From contig OY760517.1 of the NCBI GenBank assembly GCA_963663615.1, positions 1,116,001 to 1,180,000 of the forward strand: a stretch of 64,000 nucleotides of DNA, read 5' to 3'. The notes beneath the pieces are model-generated. The model was given only the letters and a program-made list of their open reading frames with translations. It was not told where the DNA came from and did no database searches. Both the position numbers and the translations under genes were made by a program. Positions 56,107-64,000 of this stretch are shown here, one piece after another. Each line of letters begins with the position of its first letter. Position 1 is the stretch's first letter. This DNA is from G963663615 sp963663615 (GTDB taxonomy: Bacteria > Bacteroidota > Ignavibacteria > Ignavibacteriales > Melioribacteraceae).

Positions 56107-57595
56107 CTGGATAAGTAAATGGGCTGGTTATACACCAGATAGAATAGCTGTTGAAGATTATGAGTGTGAAACCAAATACAGCTATAGTGAGCTTAATAGA
56201 AAAGCGAACCAACTGGCTAATTACCTTATTAATGAGTATGGCATTAAAAAAGGTAACCGTATTGCTGTTATTTCGGCAGGCAGGGTTGAACTGATTATGT
56301 TGTTTGGTGTTGCCCAGAAAATTGGAATTACCATTGTACCGTTAAATTTTAGATTAATGCCGGCTGAGCTTGAGTATGTAATAACTAATTGCGAACCCTC
56401 TGTTATTATTTACTGTACAGAGTTTCTTGAAAAGCTTGAGCAGGTAAATGCTTTTACAAGTTTTGAACAAAAATTATCAATTAACTCCCTGCTCGATAAA
56501 ATTGAACCTGCATCGGATATACTTGAATATAAACCTCAGCTTAACGAAGATGATCCGATATTTATATTATATACATCTGGTACTACTGCCTTTCCGAAGG
56601 GAGCTTTATACACCCACAAAATGCTATTCTGGAACAGCATAAATACAGAAATAAGACTTGAAATTACTCCTGCTGATTCAACAATAAGTGTTACTCCACC
56701 ATTTCATACAGGTTTCTGGAATGTATTGTTATCATCATTTCTCCAGCATGGTGCCGAAACAATTATTATGAGACGATATGACCCTGTAATAATTATGAGG
56801 TTAATAGAGGAACGCAAGATTTCAATTTGGTGGGCTGTGCCTACAATGCTTAAAATGATGAGTGATTCCGAGGAATTTGCAGAATTTGATCTTTCAAGCT
56901 TACGATACGTGGTTGTTGGTGGTGAAGCTATGCCAGTGCCTCTTATTGAGATATGGCACAACAAGGGTGTTGCGATAAGGCAAGGTTACGGATTAACAGA
57001 AGTTGGTCCAAATATTACTTCATTACCTGAAAAAGATGCTTATCGCAAACAAGGCTCAATTGGAACCGAAAACTTTTACGTTGATATTAAACTTGTTGAT
57101 GAAAACGGTAATGAAATAGTTGGAGAAGGTGAAGGCGAGTTTTTGCTTAGCGGACCAAATGTTACTCCGGGTTACTGGAAAAATCCTGATGCTACCAAAG
57201 CTGCAATTACTGATGGCTGGTTCCATACTGGTGATGTAGTTAGGCGTGATACCGATGGGTATTACTATGTTGTTGACAGGATAAAAAACATGTATATCTC
57301 CGGTGGTGAAAATGTTTATCCAGCACAGGTTGAATACCTTATTCGCAAACATGATGCAGTTGATGAAGTTACAATTATTGGCGTACCCGATGAAAAATGG
57401 GGTGAAGCCGGAAAGGCGTTTGTTGTACTTAAAGAGGGAATGCAAGCTACTGAGGATGAAATAAGGAATTTCTGTATTGCAAACCTTGCAAAGTACAAAG
57501 TGCCAAAGTATGTTGAGTTTATTAATGAGCTACCTAAAAATGATGCTGGCAAAATTGACAGAAAAAGTTTGAAAAGGAAAGAAAATGTTAAATAA
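56093..57595 (+). CDS. AMP-forming acyl-CoA synthetase
   Basis: 500 residues of the ANL superfamily, which activates a carboxylic acid as acyl-AMP and then acyl-CoA. Motifs: P-loop YTSGTTAFPKGALYTHK (about 160-176), YGLTEVGP (A5, about 303), FHTGDVVRRDTDGYYYVVDR (A7-A8), GGENVYPAQVE hinge region, and the C-terminal catalytic Lys in PKNDAGKIDRK. The closest general types are medium/long-chain fatty acid-CoA ligases; chain length is not predictable. It overlaps the symporter upstream (14 bp) and the second KAS gene downstream (11 bp), so all three are translated together. Confidence 0.95.
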   Translation: MNKFDWISKWAGYTPDRIAVEDYECETKYSYSELNRKANQLANYLINEYGIKKGNRIAVISAGRVELIMLFGVAQKIGITIVPLNFRLMPAELEYVITNCEPSVIIYCTEFLEKLEQVNAFTSFEQKLSINSLLDKIEPASDILEYKPQLNEDDPIFILYTSGTTAFPKGALYTHKMLFWNSINTEIRLEITPADSTISVTPPFHTGFWNVLLSSFLQHGAETIIMRRYDPVIIMRLIEERKISIWWAVPTMLKMMSDSEEFAEFDLSSLRYVVVGGEAMPVPLIEIWHNKGVAIRQGYGLTEVGPNITSLPEKDAYRKQGSIGTENFYVDIKLVDENGNEIVGEGEGEFLLSGPNVTPGYWKNPDATKAAITDGWFHTGDVVRRDTDGYYYVVDRIKNMYISGGENVYPAQVEYLIRKHDAVDEVTIIGVPDEKWGEAGKAFVVLKEGMQATEDEIRNFCIANLAKYKVPKYVEFINELPKNDAGKIDRKSLKRKENVK

Positions 57596-58610
57596 TGAGC
57601 CAAACGTAGGTATTGTTTCTACAGGAGTTTATTTATCCGAAAATGTTTTAACAGCAAAGGATATTGCTGAGGCAACAAATGGTATGTGGGCTGAGGAGGC
57701 TGTAAGGGAAAAACTTGGCATCCTTGAAAAGAGAGTGCCTGGCAAAAATGATGGTACTCAGGAGATGGGTGTTAAAGCCTCAAGAATTGCACTCGAGAAA
57801 GCCAATATGGACCCAAAAGAAATTGATTTGCTAATTTGTATTGGTGAAGAATGGAAGGAGTATCCGCTTACAACTTCGGGAATATATATTCAGGAGCAGA
57901 TTGGTGCAACTAACGCATGGGCAATTGATTTGCAGCAGAGATGTTGTACTACAATATCAGCTCTTAAAATTGCCAAGGATATGATGCTTTCCGATGATAG
58001 TTTAAATACTGTTATGATTAGCGGTGGCTACCGTAATGGAGATTTTGTTGACTATACCAATAAAGGTATGTCGATGATGTACAATCTTTCAGCCGGTGCC
58101 GGTGCATTAATACTCAAAAGAAATTATGGTAAAAATCTTGTACTTGGTTCGCATATAATATCGGATGGTAGCCTTGCCCGTGATGCACGAGTTGAGTACG
58201 GTGGAACTGAAAAACCAATAACTGCCGAAAACTGTGACGTTGCTTATAAATCACTATGGCTTGCCGGTGAAGAACACATGAAAAACCGCCTTAATGAAGT
58301 TTCCATGGATAACTGGATGAAGTGTATTGATGAAGCTTTCAGAAAGAGCGGAGTTGAAAAGAAAGAACTGGGCTATCTGGCTGTATTGCACTTTAAACGC
58401 TCGATGTACAAATATATGCTTGACCTATTGGGACTTACAGAAGATCAGTCGGTTTATCTTGAAAAAATTGGTCATGTAGGTCAAATAGACCAAATAATAT
58501 CGCTTGAATTAGGACTACAACAAAATAAAATAACAGACGGAACCGTTATCGCGATGATTGCTGCCGGAATAGGTTACGCTTGGGCTGCAAACGTAATAAG
58601 ATGGGGTTAG
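57585..58610 (+). CDS. KAS III-like protein with Cys-His but no Asn
   Basis: 341 residues of the KAS III fold, only distantly similar to the one at 53519. The nucleophile aligns to Cys120 (IDLQQRCCTT; Cys121 is adjacent). A His is near the catalytic position (His269 in AVLHFKRS), and the Asn position is replaced by His297 in IGHVGQ. A Cys-His dyad without Asn recalls PqsC of the Pseudomonas quinolone pathway, where a second, degenerate FabH-like subunit (PqsB) is needed. Its ATG overlaps the ligase gene by 11 bp. An acyl-transfer or thioester-condensing reaction on a CoA substrate is likely but not proven. Confidence 0.87.
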   Translation: MLNNEPNVGIVSTGVYLSENVLTAKDIAEATNGMWAEEAVREKLGILEKRVPGKNDGTQEMGVKASRIALEKANMDPKEIDLLICIGEEWKEYPLTTSGIYIQEQIGATNAWAIDLQQRCCTTISALKIAKDMMLSDDSLNTVMISGGYRNGDFVDYTNKGMSMMYNLSAGAGALILKRNYGKNLVLGSHIISDGSLARDARVEYGGTEKPITAENCDVAYKSLWLAGEEHMKNRLNEVSMDNWMKCIDEAFRKSGVEKKELGYLAVLHFKRSMYKYMLDLLGLTEDQSVYLEKIGHVGQIDQIISLELGLQQNKITDGTVIAMIAAGIGYAWAANVIRWG

Positions 58611-58646
58611 GTCTAATTAAATCCAATAAAATACAGGAGTTATAAA

Positions 58647-59144
58647 ATGAAAAAGTTATTAGCACTTTTAATGATCCTTTCTCTAATGTTCACATTTACA
58701 GCTTGTGATGATGACGATGATACTAATCCGGTTGAAAATGAAGAACCTGCAGAAGCATGGGTTGGTACTTGGTTAAGTACAGGATCTGATGTAGCCCCAT
58801 TACTTGTTTCACTTTTTCAGTATGACAGTGTAAGAGTTCAGTTTACTGAAGAAAATACTATAGTTCTTGAATCGCATGTTACTGATGGTGCATGGACTAC
58901 CCAGAATGGTACATATACTGTTACAAAATCAAGCGAAGGTGATGTACATACAATTTCACTTGTTTATGCAGCCTTTGAACAAGGTGGTATTATGCAGGTT
59001 ATTGATGGAGAGCCAGATGAATTGAAACTTGAAGTTGTTCAAACAGTTCCAAGTTATGGTTTTGCTGCAAGAACTCCTGAAACCGGATTTGGTTCTGATG
59101 AAAATCTTGGTACTGATAATATTCAGATTTATAAGAAATTGTAA
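58647..59144 (+). CDS. Small lipoprotein, lipocalin-like
   Basis: 165 residues with a lipoprotein signal (FTFTAC, Cys at 20) followed by an acidic linker (DDDDDT) and a single beta-rich domain (WVGTWLSTG ... GTYTV) like lipocalin-type lipoproteins. The acidic residues after Cys are of the kind that direct lipoproteins to the surface in Bacteroidota. It sits 36 bp after the second KAS gene and before an internal terminator, and may bind a lipid or acyl substrate of the pathway. Confidence 0.8.
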   Translation: MKKLLALLMILSLMFTFTACDDDDDTNPVENEEPAEAWVGTWLSTGSDVAPLLVSLFQYDSVRVQFTEENTIVLESHVTDGAWTTQNGTYTVTKSSEGDVHTISLVYAAFEQGGIMQVIDGEPDELKLEVVQTVPSYGFAARTPETGFGSDENLGTDNIQIYKKL

Positions 59145-59181
59145 TTAGCTTTATAAGCATTTTTCTATTCATGTTGTTTTA

Positions 59182-59224
59182 AGAAGTGGAAATGGGGTTA
59201 GCGAATTTTCCACTTCTCTTTTCT
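59182..59224 (+). terminator. Internal terminator within the acyl-CoA cluster
   Basis: AGAAGTGGAAA (59182-59192) pairs perfectly over 11 bp with TTTCCACTTCT (59207-59217), followed by CTTTTCTT. It divides the cluster into SDR-KAS-symporter-ligase-KAS-lipoprotein and barrel-hydrolase-thiolase. Read-through or a second promoter would set the ratio of the two halves. Confidence 0.7.
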
Positions 59225-59248
59225 TAAAAATATTTCTGTAGGCAGGTT

Positions 59249-60778
59249 ATGAAAAAAATTATTTTCCTATTGCTTCTGCTTTCATTATTTGGTAACAGTT
59301 TTGCACAAACAGCTGGAGATTACCCTGTAAAGAAAGAAAAAGAAGAGATCAATGAGTTAAAGTTTATCGGCTACTATTTTGTGAGAAGCGAACTCTCTAA
59401 TATGTATGCTAATAATGAGTTTCTTAAAGGGCAGGTTGTTGGTAGGTTGTTTGGGGGAAATACTACCAAAACCGGACTAACATCGAAATATACAGAGCAA
59501 CGATTTATACCAATTTTTGCATATACACCAAAACTGTTTGATGGCTGGGCTACGTTACGTGCATCGTTTGAGTTTGACTGGACTTGGGGTGATGCCAACT
59601 ATGGTGCCGGTGGTAATTTTGGTGGTGCCTTCGGTGCTGATTTTGTTAATATGCAAACGCAAAATCTTTTTGTTGAAATAAGACCACAAAAAAACTTTTT
59701 CGTTAACATTGGGTTGGCAAGAGTTTTTGATAATATAAATGTACCTTCCTATACTCCAACCGATAAACTGGTTAATACCGGTTACCGTCTTGCCGTTTGG
59801 GGTTCTGATGGGGTAGGAATATCCGCACATTACATTTTGCCAAATATGAAAATGAAAGCCGGTTTTTATCAGTTGTATGAAAACAATGTTCAGGATGATG
59901 ATGATGTTGTTTTATATGAACTTGATTATGAATATGATTTCGATATTAAAACTTCTGCCGGTTTAACAGTTTACTACCTTAGCGACAGAGCTAACGGTGA
60001 GGGTGGTGTTTCTATTATGGGACAAGGTCTTAACTGTGCGTTAAGTAATTATAATGGCGTTTTCAACTTTGATTTTGGAACGGAAGCCTATACTGCTGAT
60101 ATTTTCTGGCTTGGTACTCATTTCCATCACGATCCGCTATTGAAGCAGGGCAGATTTGGTTATTCAGGTTTTGCTATGACTAACCTTGGTACTGCCGAAA
60201 CAAAATCAACTACTGTTGATATTGCTGGCTTGGCTGCAAACCTTCGTCTGGCTTACAAGTATGGCAAAAACCCTAATGACCACATTGTTCTTGATGCAGT
60301 CTTTACTTCTGGTGATAAAAAGAATATTGCAGATGGTAAATACAACGGTTTCCTTACTGGTAATAACTGGACTGCTCCTGGTGCTGTATTCTTTGGACAT
60401 GGTTTGTACCTGTTGTTACCTCATGGTAATGTTGTTAATAGATTTATGTCTGCCGTAATCGATATTCAGAACCTTGGTTATGGTTTATCTGCAGGTTCGC
60501 TTTATGGTTCGTATGATATTATTCCGCACAAATTAAAAGCCAAAATTGGAACCGGAGTAGGTATGGCAAACGTTTCACCTGCAGGCGGTGGTAGCATGAT
60601 TGGTACTGAATTTAACTTTAACCTTCGTTATACATTAAGGGTTTACATGGATATTGAACTCCATGGTGCTTATTTAAATTTGGGTGATTTTTATGACTCA
60701 TCTGTAGTTAACGGTGGCGGCTTGAAACCTGAAAATCCATGGCTGCTTTTTGCTTCATTCAAATGGATAATGTTTTAG
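59249..60778 (+). CDS. Outer-membrane beta-barrel protein of the acyl-CoA cluster
   Basis: 509 residues with signal peptide MKKIIFLLLLLSLFGNSFAQ and a long series of amphipathic strands ending in a terminal Phe (FKWIMF). It has no TonB box, plug or T9SS domain, so it looks like a porin or channel of about 16-18 strands. Such proteins next to a symporter and CoA ligase often let small hydrophobic acids or esters through the outer membrane (compare FadL and alginate-type porins in role only). The family was not recognised. It is 10 bp upstream of the hydrolase gene. Confidence 0.8.
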   Translation: MKKIIFLLLLLSLFGNSFAQTAGDYPVKKEKEEINELKFIGYYFVRSELSNMYANNEFLKGQVVGRLFGGNTTKTGLTSKYTEQRFIPIFAYTPKLFDGWATLRASFEFDWTWGDANYGAGGNFGGAFGADFVNMQTQNLFVEIRPQKNFFVNIGLARVFDNINVPSYTPTDKLVNTGYRLAVWGSDGVGISAHYILPNMKMKAGFYQLYENNVQDDDDVVLYELDYEYDFDIKTSAGLTVYYLSDRANGEGGVSIMGQGLNCALSNYNGVFNFDFGTEAYTADIFWLGTHFHHDPLLKQGRFGYSGFAMTNLGTAETKSTTVDIAGLAANLRLAYKYGKNPNDHIVLDAVFTSGDKKNIADGKYNGFLTGNNWTAPGAVFFGHGLYLLLPHGNVVNRFMSAVIDIQNLGYGLSAGSLYGSYDIIPHKLKAKIGTGVGMANVSPAGGGSMIGTEFNFNLRYTLRVYMDIELHGAYLNLGDFYDSSVVNGGGLKPENPWLLFASFKWIMF

Positions 60779-60787
60779 GAGGTTAAA

Positions 60788-61735
60788 ATGAAAAATAAAC
60801 TGTTTTTAGTTATTATTATGGCAATTGGACTGATGAGCTGTTCAACTTCTTCATTTTATCACCTTGAACCTAAAGAGTTTGACGAAATAGATTACGGCTT
60901 TGATGTTAAAAAAATAAAAGTAAAAAACATCAATGTAGCTGTTGTTGATGAAGGTAAAGGCGAAACTACTTTGCTTCTTGTTCATGGTTTGGGATCTTAT
61001 GCTAAAGGCTGGAGCAAAAATATTCCTGTGCTTTCCAAAAAGTACAGAGTTATTGCTGTTGATTTGCCCGGTTATGGTAAGTCCGATAAGGAAGCATATC
61101 AGTATTCTCTTTCGTTTTATGCAGATGTATTAACTGAACTGCTAACAGAAATGGGTGTAAAGAAAGCTGTATTTGTTGGACATTCAATGGGCGGACAGAT
61201 TAGCATGATAACTTCTCTAAAATACCCTGAACGTGTTGAAAAACTTGTGTTAATTTCTCCTGCCGGTTTTGAACGTTTTACCAATGGTGAAGGTCAGTGG
61301 CTAACTGATGTTATGACTGTTGATTTGGTTCATGATACCAGAATAAGAGACATTGACATGAACCTTAGAAGTAACTTTTATGAAACGCCAGATGATGCAC
61401 TTTTTATGGTAACTGATCGTATAATGATTAGAGGTGCAAAAGATTTTGAAAAATATTGTTATGCAGTTTCCAAAAATGTTGGTGCAATGATTAATGAACC
61501 AATGTGGGATAAACTTGATCAGATTTCTCAACCTACTCTAATTTTATTCGGTGAAAATGATCAACTAATTCCTAACAGATTCCTGCATGGTGGTTATACA
61601 AAAGATGTTGCTGCTATCGGAATGAAAAAAATTCCAAATAATACTGGTAAAGTTTTTCCTGAATGCGGACATTTTGTTCAGTTCGAAAAAGCAGACGAAA
61701 CAAATAAAGCTATAATGGAATTTTTAGATAAATAA
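60788..61735 (+). CDS. Lipoprotein alpha/beta hydrolase
   Basis: 315 residues. A lipoprotein signal (IGLMSC, Cys at 18) anchors it outside the cytoplasm. The alpha/beta fold shows the oxyanion HGLG motif, nucleophile elbow GHSMGG (Ser about 138), acid Asp in GENDQLIPN and catalytic His in CGHFVQFE. It resembles esterases and C-C bond hydrolases. Being outside the membrane, it would release an acid from an ester that is then imported and activated by the symporter and ligase of the cluster. That order of events is inference. It is 12 bp upstream of the thiolase gene. Confidence 0.92.
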   Translation: MKNKLFLVIIMAIGLMSCSTSSFYHLEPKEFDEIDYGFDVKKIKVKNINVAVVDEGKGETTLLLVHGLGSYAKGWSKNIPVLSKKYRVIAVDLPGYGKSDKEAYQYSLSFYADVLTELLTEMGVKKAVFVGHSMGGQISMITSLKYPERVEKLVLISPAGFERFTNGEGQWLTDVMTVDLVHDTRIRDIDMNLRSNFYETPDDALFMVTDRIMIRGAKDFEKYCYAVSKNVGAMINEPMWDKLDQISQPTLILFGENDQLIPNRFLHGGYTKDVAAIGMKKIPNNTGKVFPECGHFVQFEKADETNKAIMEFLDK

Positions 61736-61747
61736 AGGATTATTTAT

Positions 61748-62935
61748 ATGCCCGAATTAAGAGAAGTATATATAATAGATGCGGCACGAACTGCCGTAGG
61801 TTCTTTTATGGGTGCACTTAAAAGTGTGCCTGCTCCAAAACTTGGCAGTATTGTTATCAAGGCTCTTCTTGAGAGAACCGGTGTTAATCCATCTGAAATT
61901 GATGAGGTAATAATGGGTAATGTTGTTATGGCGGGTGAGGGACAGGCTCCTGCACGTCAGGCTGCAATATTTGCCGGTTTACCAAAATCTGTTGAGTGCC
62001 TTACTATAAATAAGGTGTGTGGTTCAGGTCTTAAATCTGTAATGCTTGCTGCCCAGGCAATTATGACTGGTGATGCCGATACTATAATTGCCGGTGGTAT
62101 GGAAAACATGTCACAAATACCATATTATGTTACTAACGTTCGTGACGGATATAAAATGGGTCATCAGCAAATGGTTGATGGTTTAATTCGTGACGGGTTG
62201 TGGGATGTATATGATGATGTTCACATGGGTAACTTAGCCGAATTGTGTGCAGCTGAGTATGATATTACGCGTGAAGATCAGGATAATTTTGCTATTGGTA
62301 GTTATAAAAAGTCAATGCAAGCTACTGAAAATGGCAAATTTAAAGCTGAAATTGTTCCTGTTGAAATACCTCAGCGTAAAGGTGATCCAATATTGTATGA
62401 CAAGGATGAAGATCCGTTTAATGTTAATTTCGATAAACTACCAAAACTGCGTCCGGTATTCAAAAAAGATGGTACTGTTACAGCAGCAAATGCCTCTTCA
62501 TTAAATGATGGTGCTGCGGCAATTTTGGTTATGTCGAAAGAAAAAGCTGAAGCACTCGGTTTAAAGCCAATGGCGAAAATAATTGCACAGGCATCTGCTG
62601 CAAAAGATCCAAAATGGTTTACAACTGCACCTGTTGATTCAATTAAAAAAGTTTTGGCTAAAGCAGGCAAAACTACTGATGATATTGATGTATTTGAAAT
62701 CAATGAGGCTTTTTCTGTTGTTTCACTTGCAGTAAATAAATTGCTTGAACTAAATCCTGACAAGGTTAACCTTAATGGTGGTGCCGTTAGTATTGGTCAT
62801 CCAATTGGAGCCAGTGGTGCAAGAATATTAACAACATTGTTACATGTAATGAAAGCAGAAAACAAAAAGACTGGTTTGGCATCACTGTGTATTGGTGGTG
62901 GTGAAGCCAGCTCTCTTATAGTTGAATTACCATAG
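61748..62935 (+). CDS. Acetyl-CoA C-acetyltransferase (thiolase)
   Basis: 395 residues of the thiolase family, either degradative or biosynthetic: acyl-CoA + acetyl-CoA exchange with 3-oxoacyl-CoA. The nucleophile is Cys91 in NKVCGSGLKS, the His is in SIGHPIGASGAR and the second Cys is in LCIGGGEAS (family usual: CxGGGxG). Length is typical of AtoB/PhaA-type enzymes. It closes the cluster, followed by a strong terminator. With the SDR it can complete 3-hydroxyacyl-CoA oxidation and cleavage, or the reverse. Confidence 0.95.
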   Translation: MPELREVYIIDAARTAVGSFMGALKSVPAPKLGSIVIKALLERTGVNPSEIDEVIMGNVVMAGEGQAPARQAAIFAGLPKSVECLTINKVCGSGLKSVMLAAQAIMTGDADTIIAGGMENMSQIPYYVTNVRDGYKMGHQQMVDGLIRDGLWDVYDDVHMGNLAELCAAEYDITREDQDNFAIGSYKKSMQATENGKFKAEIVPVEIPQRKGDPILYDKDEDPFNVNFDKLPKLRPVFKKDGTVTAANASSLNDGAAAILVMSKEKAEALGLKPMAKIIAQASAAKDPKWFTTAPVDSIKKVLAKAGKTTDDIDVFEINEAFSVVSLAVNKLLELNPDKVNLNGGAVSIGHPIGASGARILTTLLHVMKAENKKTGLASLCIGGGEASSLIVELP

Positions 62936-62962
62936 CGTACCTTTCCGACAATAAATCCCAGT

Positions 62963-62988
62963 GCCTCCCCTTCGGGAGGCTTTTTTTA
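62963..62988 (+). terminator. Rho-independent terminator of the acyl-CoA cluster
   Basis: GCCTCCC (62963-62969) and GGGAGGC (62974-62980) enclose a CTTC tetraloop and are followed by seven Ts. Confidence 0.95.
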
Positions 62989-63209
62989 TCCATTTGACAC
63001 AACTCAAATATTATTCTGTTTGCACCTGTTCGGTTAAATAAGCTGGAATCATTACTATTAGTAGATTAGTATAATATAATCAAACCAATTTCCGTGAATT
63101 CATATTGTAAGCTCTTCAATTAACTTATGTTAGTATAGTCCTCCTCATTTCGGTTCAAGAATAAAAATTTTAGAACAATTGATATAGTTAAGTAGATTTG
63201 CTATATTAG

Positions 63210-63231
63210 TAACCGGTTAAGTTACCGGTAA
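63210..63231. promoter_or_regulatory. Tandem palindromes, probable LacI-family operator
   Basis: TAACCGGTTA (63210-63219) and TTACCGGTAA (63222-63231) are two perfect 10-bp palindromes with the central CG typical of LacI-family sites, spaced by 2 bp (centres 12 bp apart). They end 6 bp before the regulator start codon, so self-repression is likely. Confidence 0.65.
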
Positions 63232-63237
63232 AGAACT

Positions 63238-64000
63238 ATGAGTATGACAAAAAAAAGAAATGTTACATTACTTGATATTGCAAAGGAACTGAAAGTTACC
63301 AAAGTTACAGTATCAAAAGCGTTGCGGGGTCATCCCGATATTTCGGAAAAGACGAGCATCCTGGTAAAGGAAACTGCTGAAAAAATGGGTTATATACCCA
63401 ATTTGGCAGCAAAGAATCTTTCATCCAGAAAAACAAATACAATTGGTGTAATAGTGCCAAAGGTTGCACACAGCTTTTATCCATCGCTTGTTGATGCACT
63501 ATACAGCTATGCCCGATTAAATAATTACGAGATTGTTCTAACGGTTTCGCAGGAAGATACCGATCTTGAAAAACAGCATATAATAACTATGCTTTCAATG
63601 CAGGTAGATGGCATTATTGCGGCAGTTACCAATAACACTACAGATAAAAATATTTTCAATCTTATTAGAGATTATAATATTCCCCTTATCCAAATCGATA
63701 GAACGATTACAAATCAGTTTACCAGAATTGTTTTTGATGATGTTGAGGGTACTTATAATGCCGTAAAATATGCTTTGGAAAATGGTGCCAAAAAACCTGC
63801 GTTTGTTGGTGGTAATCATAAACTTCATGTTGGTCATGGAAGGCTGGAAGGATATAAGAAGGCTCTGGATGAAGCGGGTGTTGAACTGGATGAGAGGATG
63901 CTACTTGAAGGTGGATTTAACGAAAAGGTGGGGTATAATGCACTGATGGAATTCAATGATAATAATTGTATGCCCGATTTTATTTTTGCAGTTACCTACC
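63238..64000 (+). CDS. LacI-family transcriptional regulator, partial
   Basis: At least 254 residues, open at the right edge. The N-terminal LacI helix-turn-helix is clear (VTLLDIAKELKVTKVTVSKAL), followed by the hinge and the periplasmic-binding-protein-like ligand domain (NTIGVIVPKVAHSFYPSLVDAL, DGIIAAVTN, FDDVEGTYNAVKYALENG). The family responds to sugars or nucleosides. Two palindromes directly before the start suggest autoregulation. An alternative start two codons downstream is possible. The genes it controls probably lie to the right, outside the window. Confidence 0.92.
   Translation, partial: MSMTKKRNVTLLDIAKELKVTKVTVSKALRGHPDISEKTSILVKETAEKMGYIPNLAAKNLSSRKTNTIGVIVPKVAHSFYPSLVDALYSYARLNNYEIVLTVSQEDTDLEKQHIITMLSMQVDGIIAAVTNNTTDKNIFNLIRDYNIPLIQIDRTITNQFTRIVFDDVEGTYNAVKYALENGAKKPAFVGGNHKLHVGHGRLEGYKKALDEAGVELDERMLLEGGFNEKVGYNALMEFNDNNCMPDFIFAVTY

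Noticed and set aside
52764..62935. Plain fatty-acid biosynthesis (fab) cluster
   Set aside because: There is no acyl carrier protein, FabD, FabF or FabZ, and the presence of a CoA ligase, thiolase, symporter and porin points to CoA-thioester metabolism.

Overview
The window looks like a chromosomal segment from an anaerobic or facultative member of the Bacteroidota/Chlorobiota superphylum, most likely the Ignavibacteria and relatives. The reasons are the AT-rich coding style, four large secreted proteins that end in a type IX secretion (T9SS type A) sorting domain with an NYPNPFNP-type core, a TonB receptor with a carboxypeptidase-regulatory N-terminus, and many outer-membrane barrel proteins. 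There is no rRNA, prophage or CRISPR array. The species assignment is inference.

Layout. 1-3009 (minus): the 5' part of an acyl-CoA carboxylase carboxyltransferase gene and two tandem secreted paralogs. 3197-4478: tRNA-Gly(GCC), tRNA-Cys(GCA), then twelve exact-length 91-bp repeats, each ending in a copy of the tRNA-Cys 3' tail and each carrying a terminator-like hairpin. 5201-10614: a 1347-residue double FG-GAP propeller protein, insertion-sequence-end debris and a serine hydrolase. 11045-21418: a redox operon encoding an unusual response regulator, NuoE-like, NuoF-like and ferredoxin/GltD/formate-dehydrogenase-like subunits, then a histidine kinase and an NtrC-type regulator. The three enzyme subunits match the known plan of Stn-type NADH/NADPH/ferredoxin transhydrogenases. 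21926-34195 (minus): an apparent eight-gene operon with TonB receptor, lipoprotein, ABC ATPase and permease, DUF4857-like membrane protein, barrel protein and two T9SS propeller proteins.

35191-42037: a large secreted protein, a decayed gene, a YitT-like membrane protein, an ADP-dependent sugar kinase, a structured intergenic region that may be an RNA gene, and a peptidoglycan amidase. 42088-47509 (minus): a TetR-controlled efflux operon (TolC, HlyD, two ABC-2 permeases, no ATPase) with two matching operators. 47972-51290: a galactose/glucose Na+ symporter and galT followed by a decayed galK.

52198-62935: a GbsR/MarR-type regulator with two copies of a 20-bp near-palindromic operator, followed by SDR reductase, two divergent KAS III-like proteins, Na+ symporter, acyl-CoA ligase, lipoprotein, outer-membrane barrel, lipoprotein hydrolase and thiolase. 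This reads as a self-contained acyl-CoA pathway with its own envelope uptake parts; its substrate is unknown. The window ends inside a LacI-family regulator.

Best candidates for something undescribed are the tRNA-Cys-tail repeat array, the Stn-like operon with a fused and apparently dead formate-dehydrogenase domain, the KAS III/thiolase/SDR cluster, and the structured intergenic region at 40924-41157.
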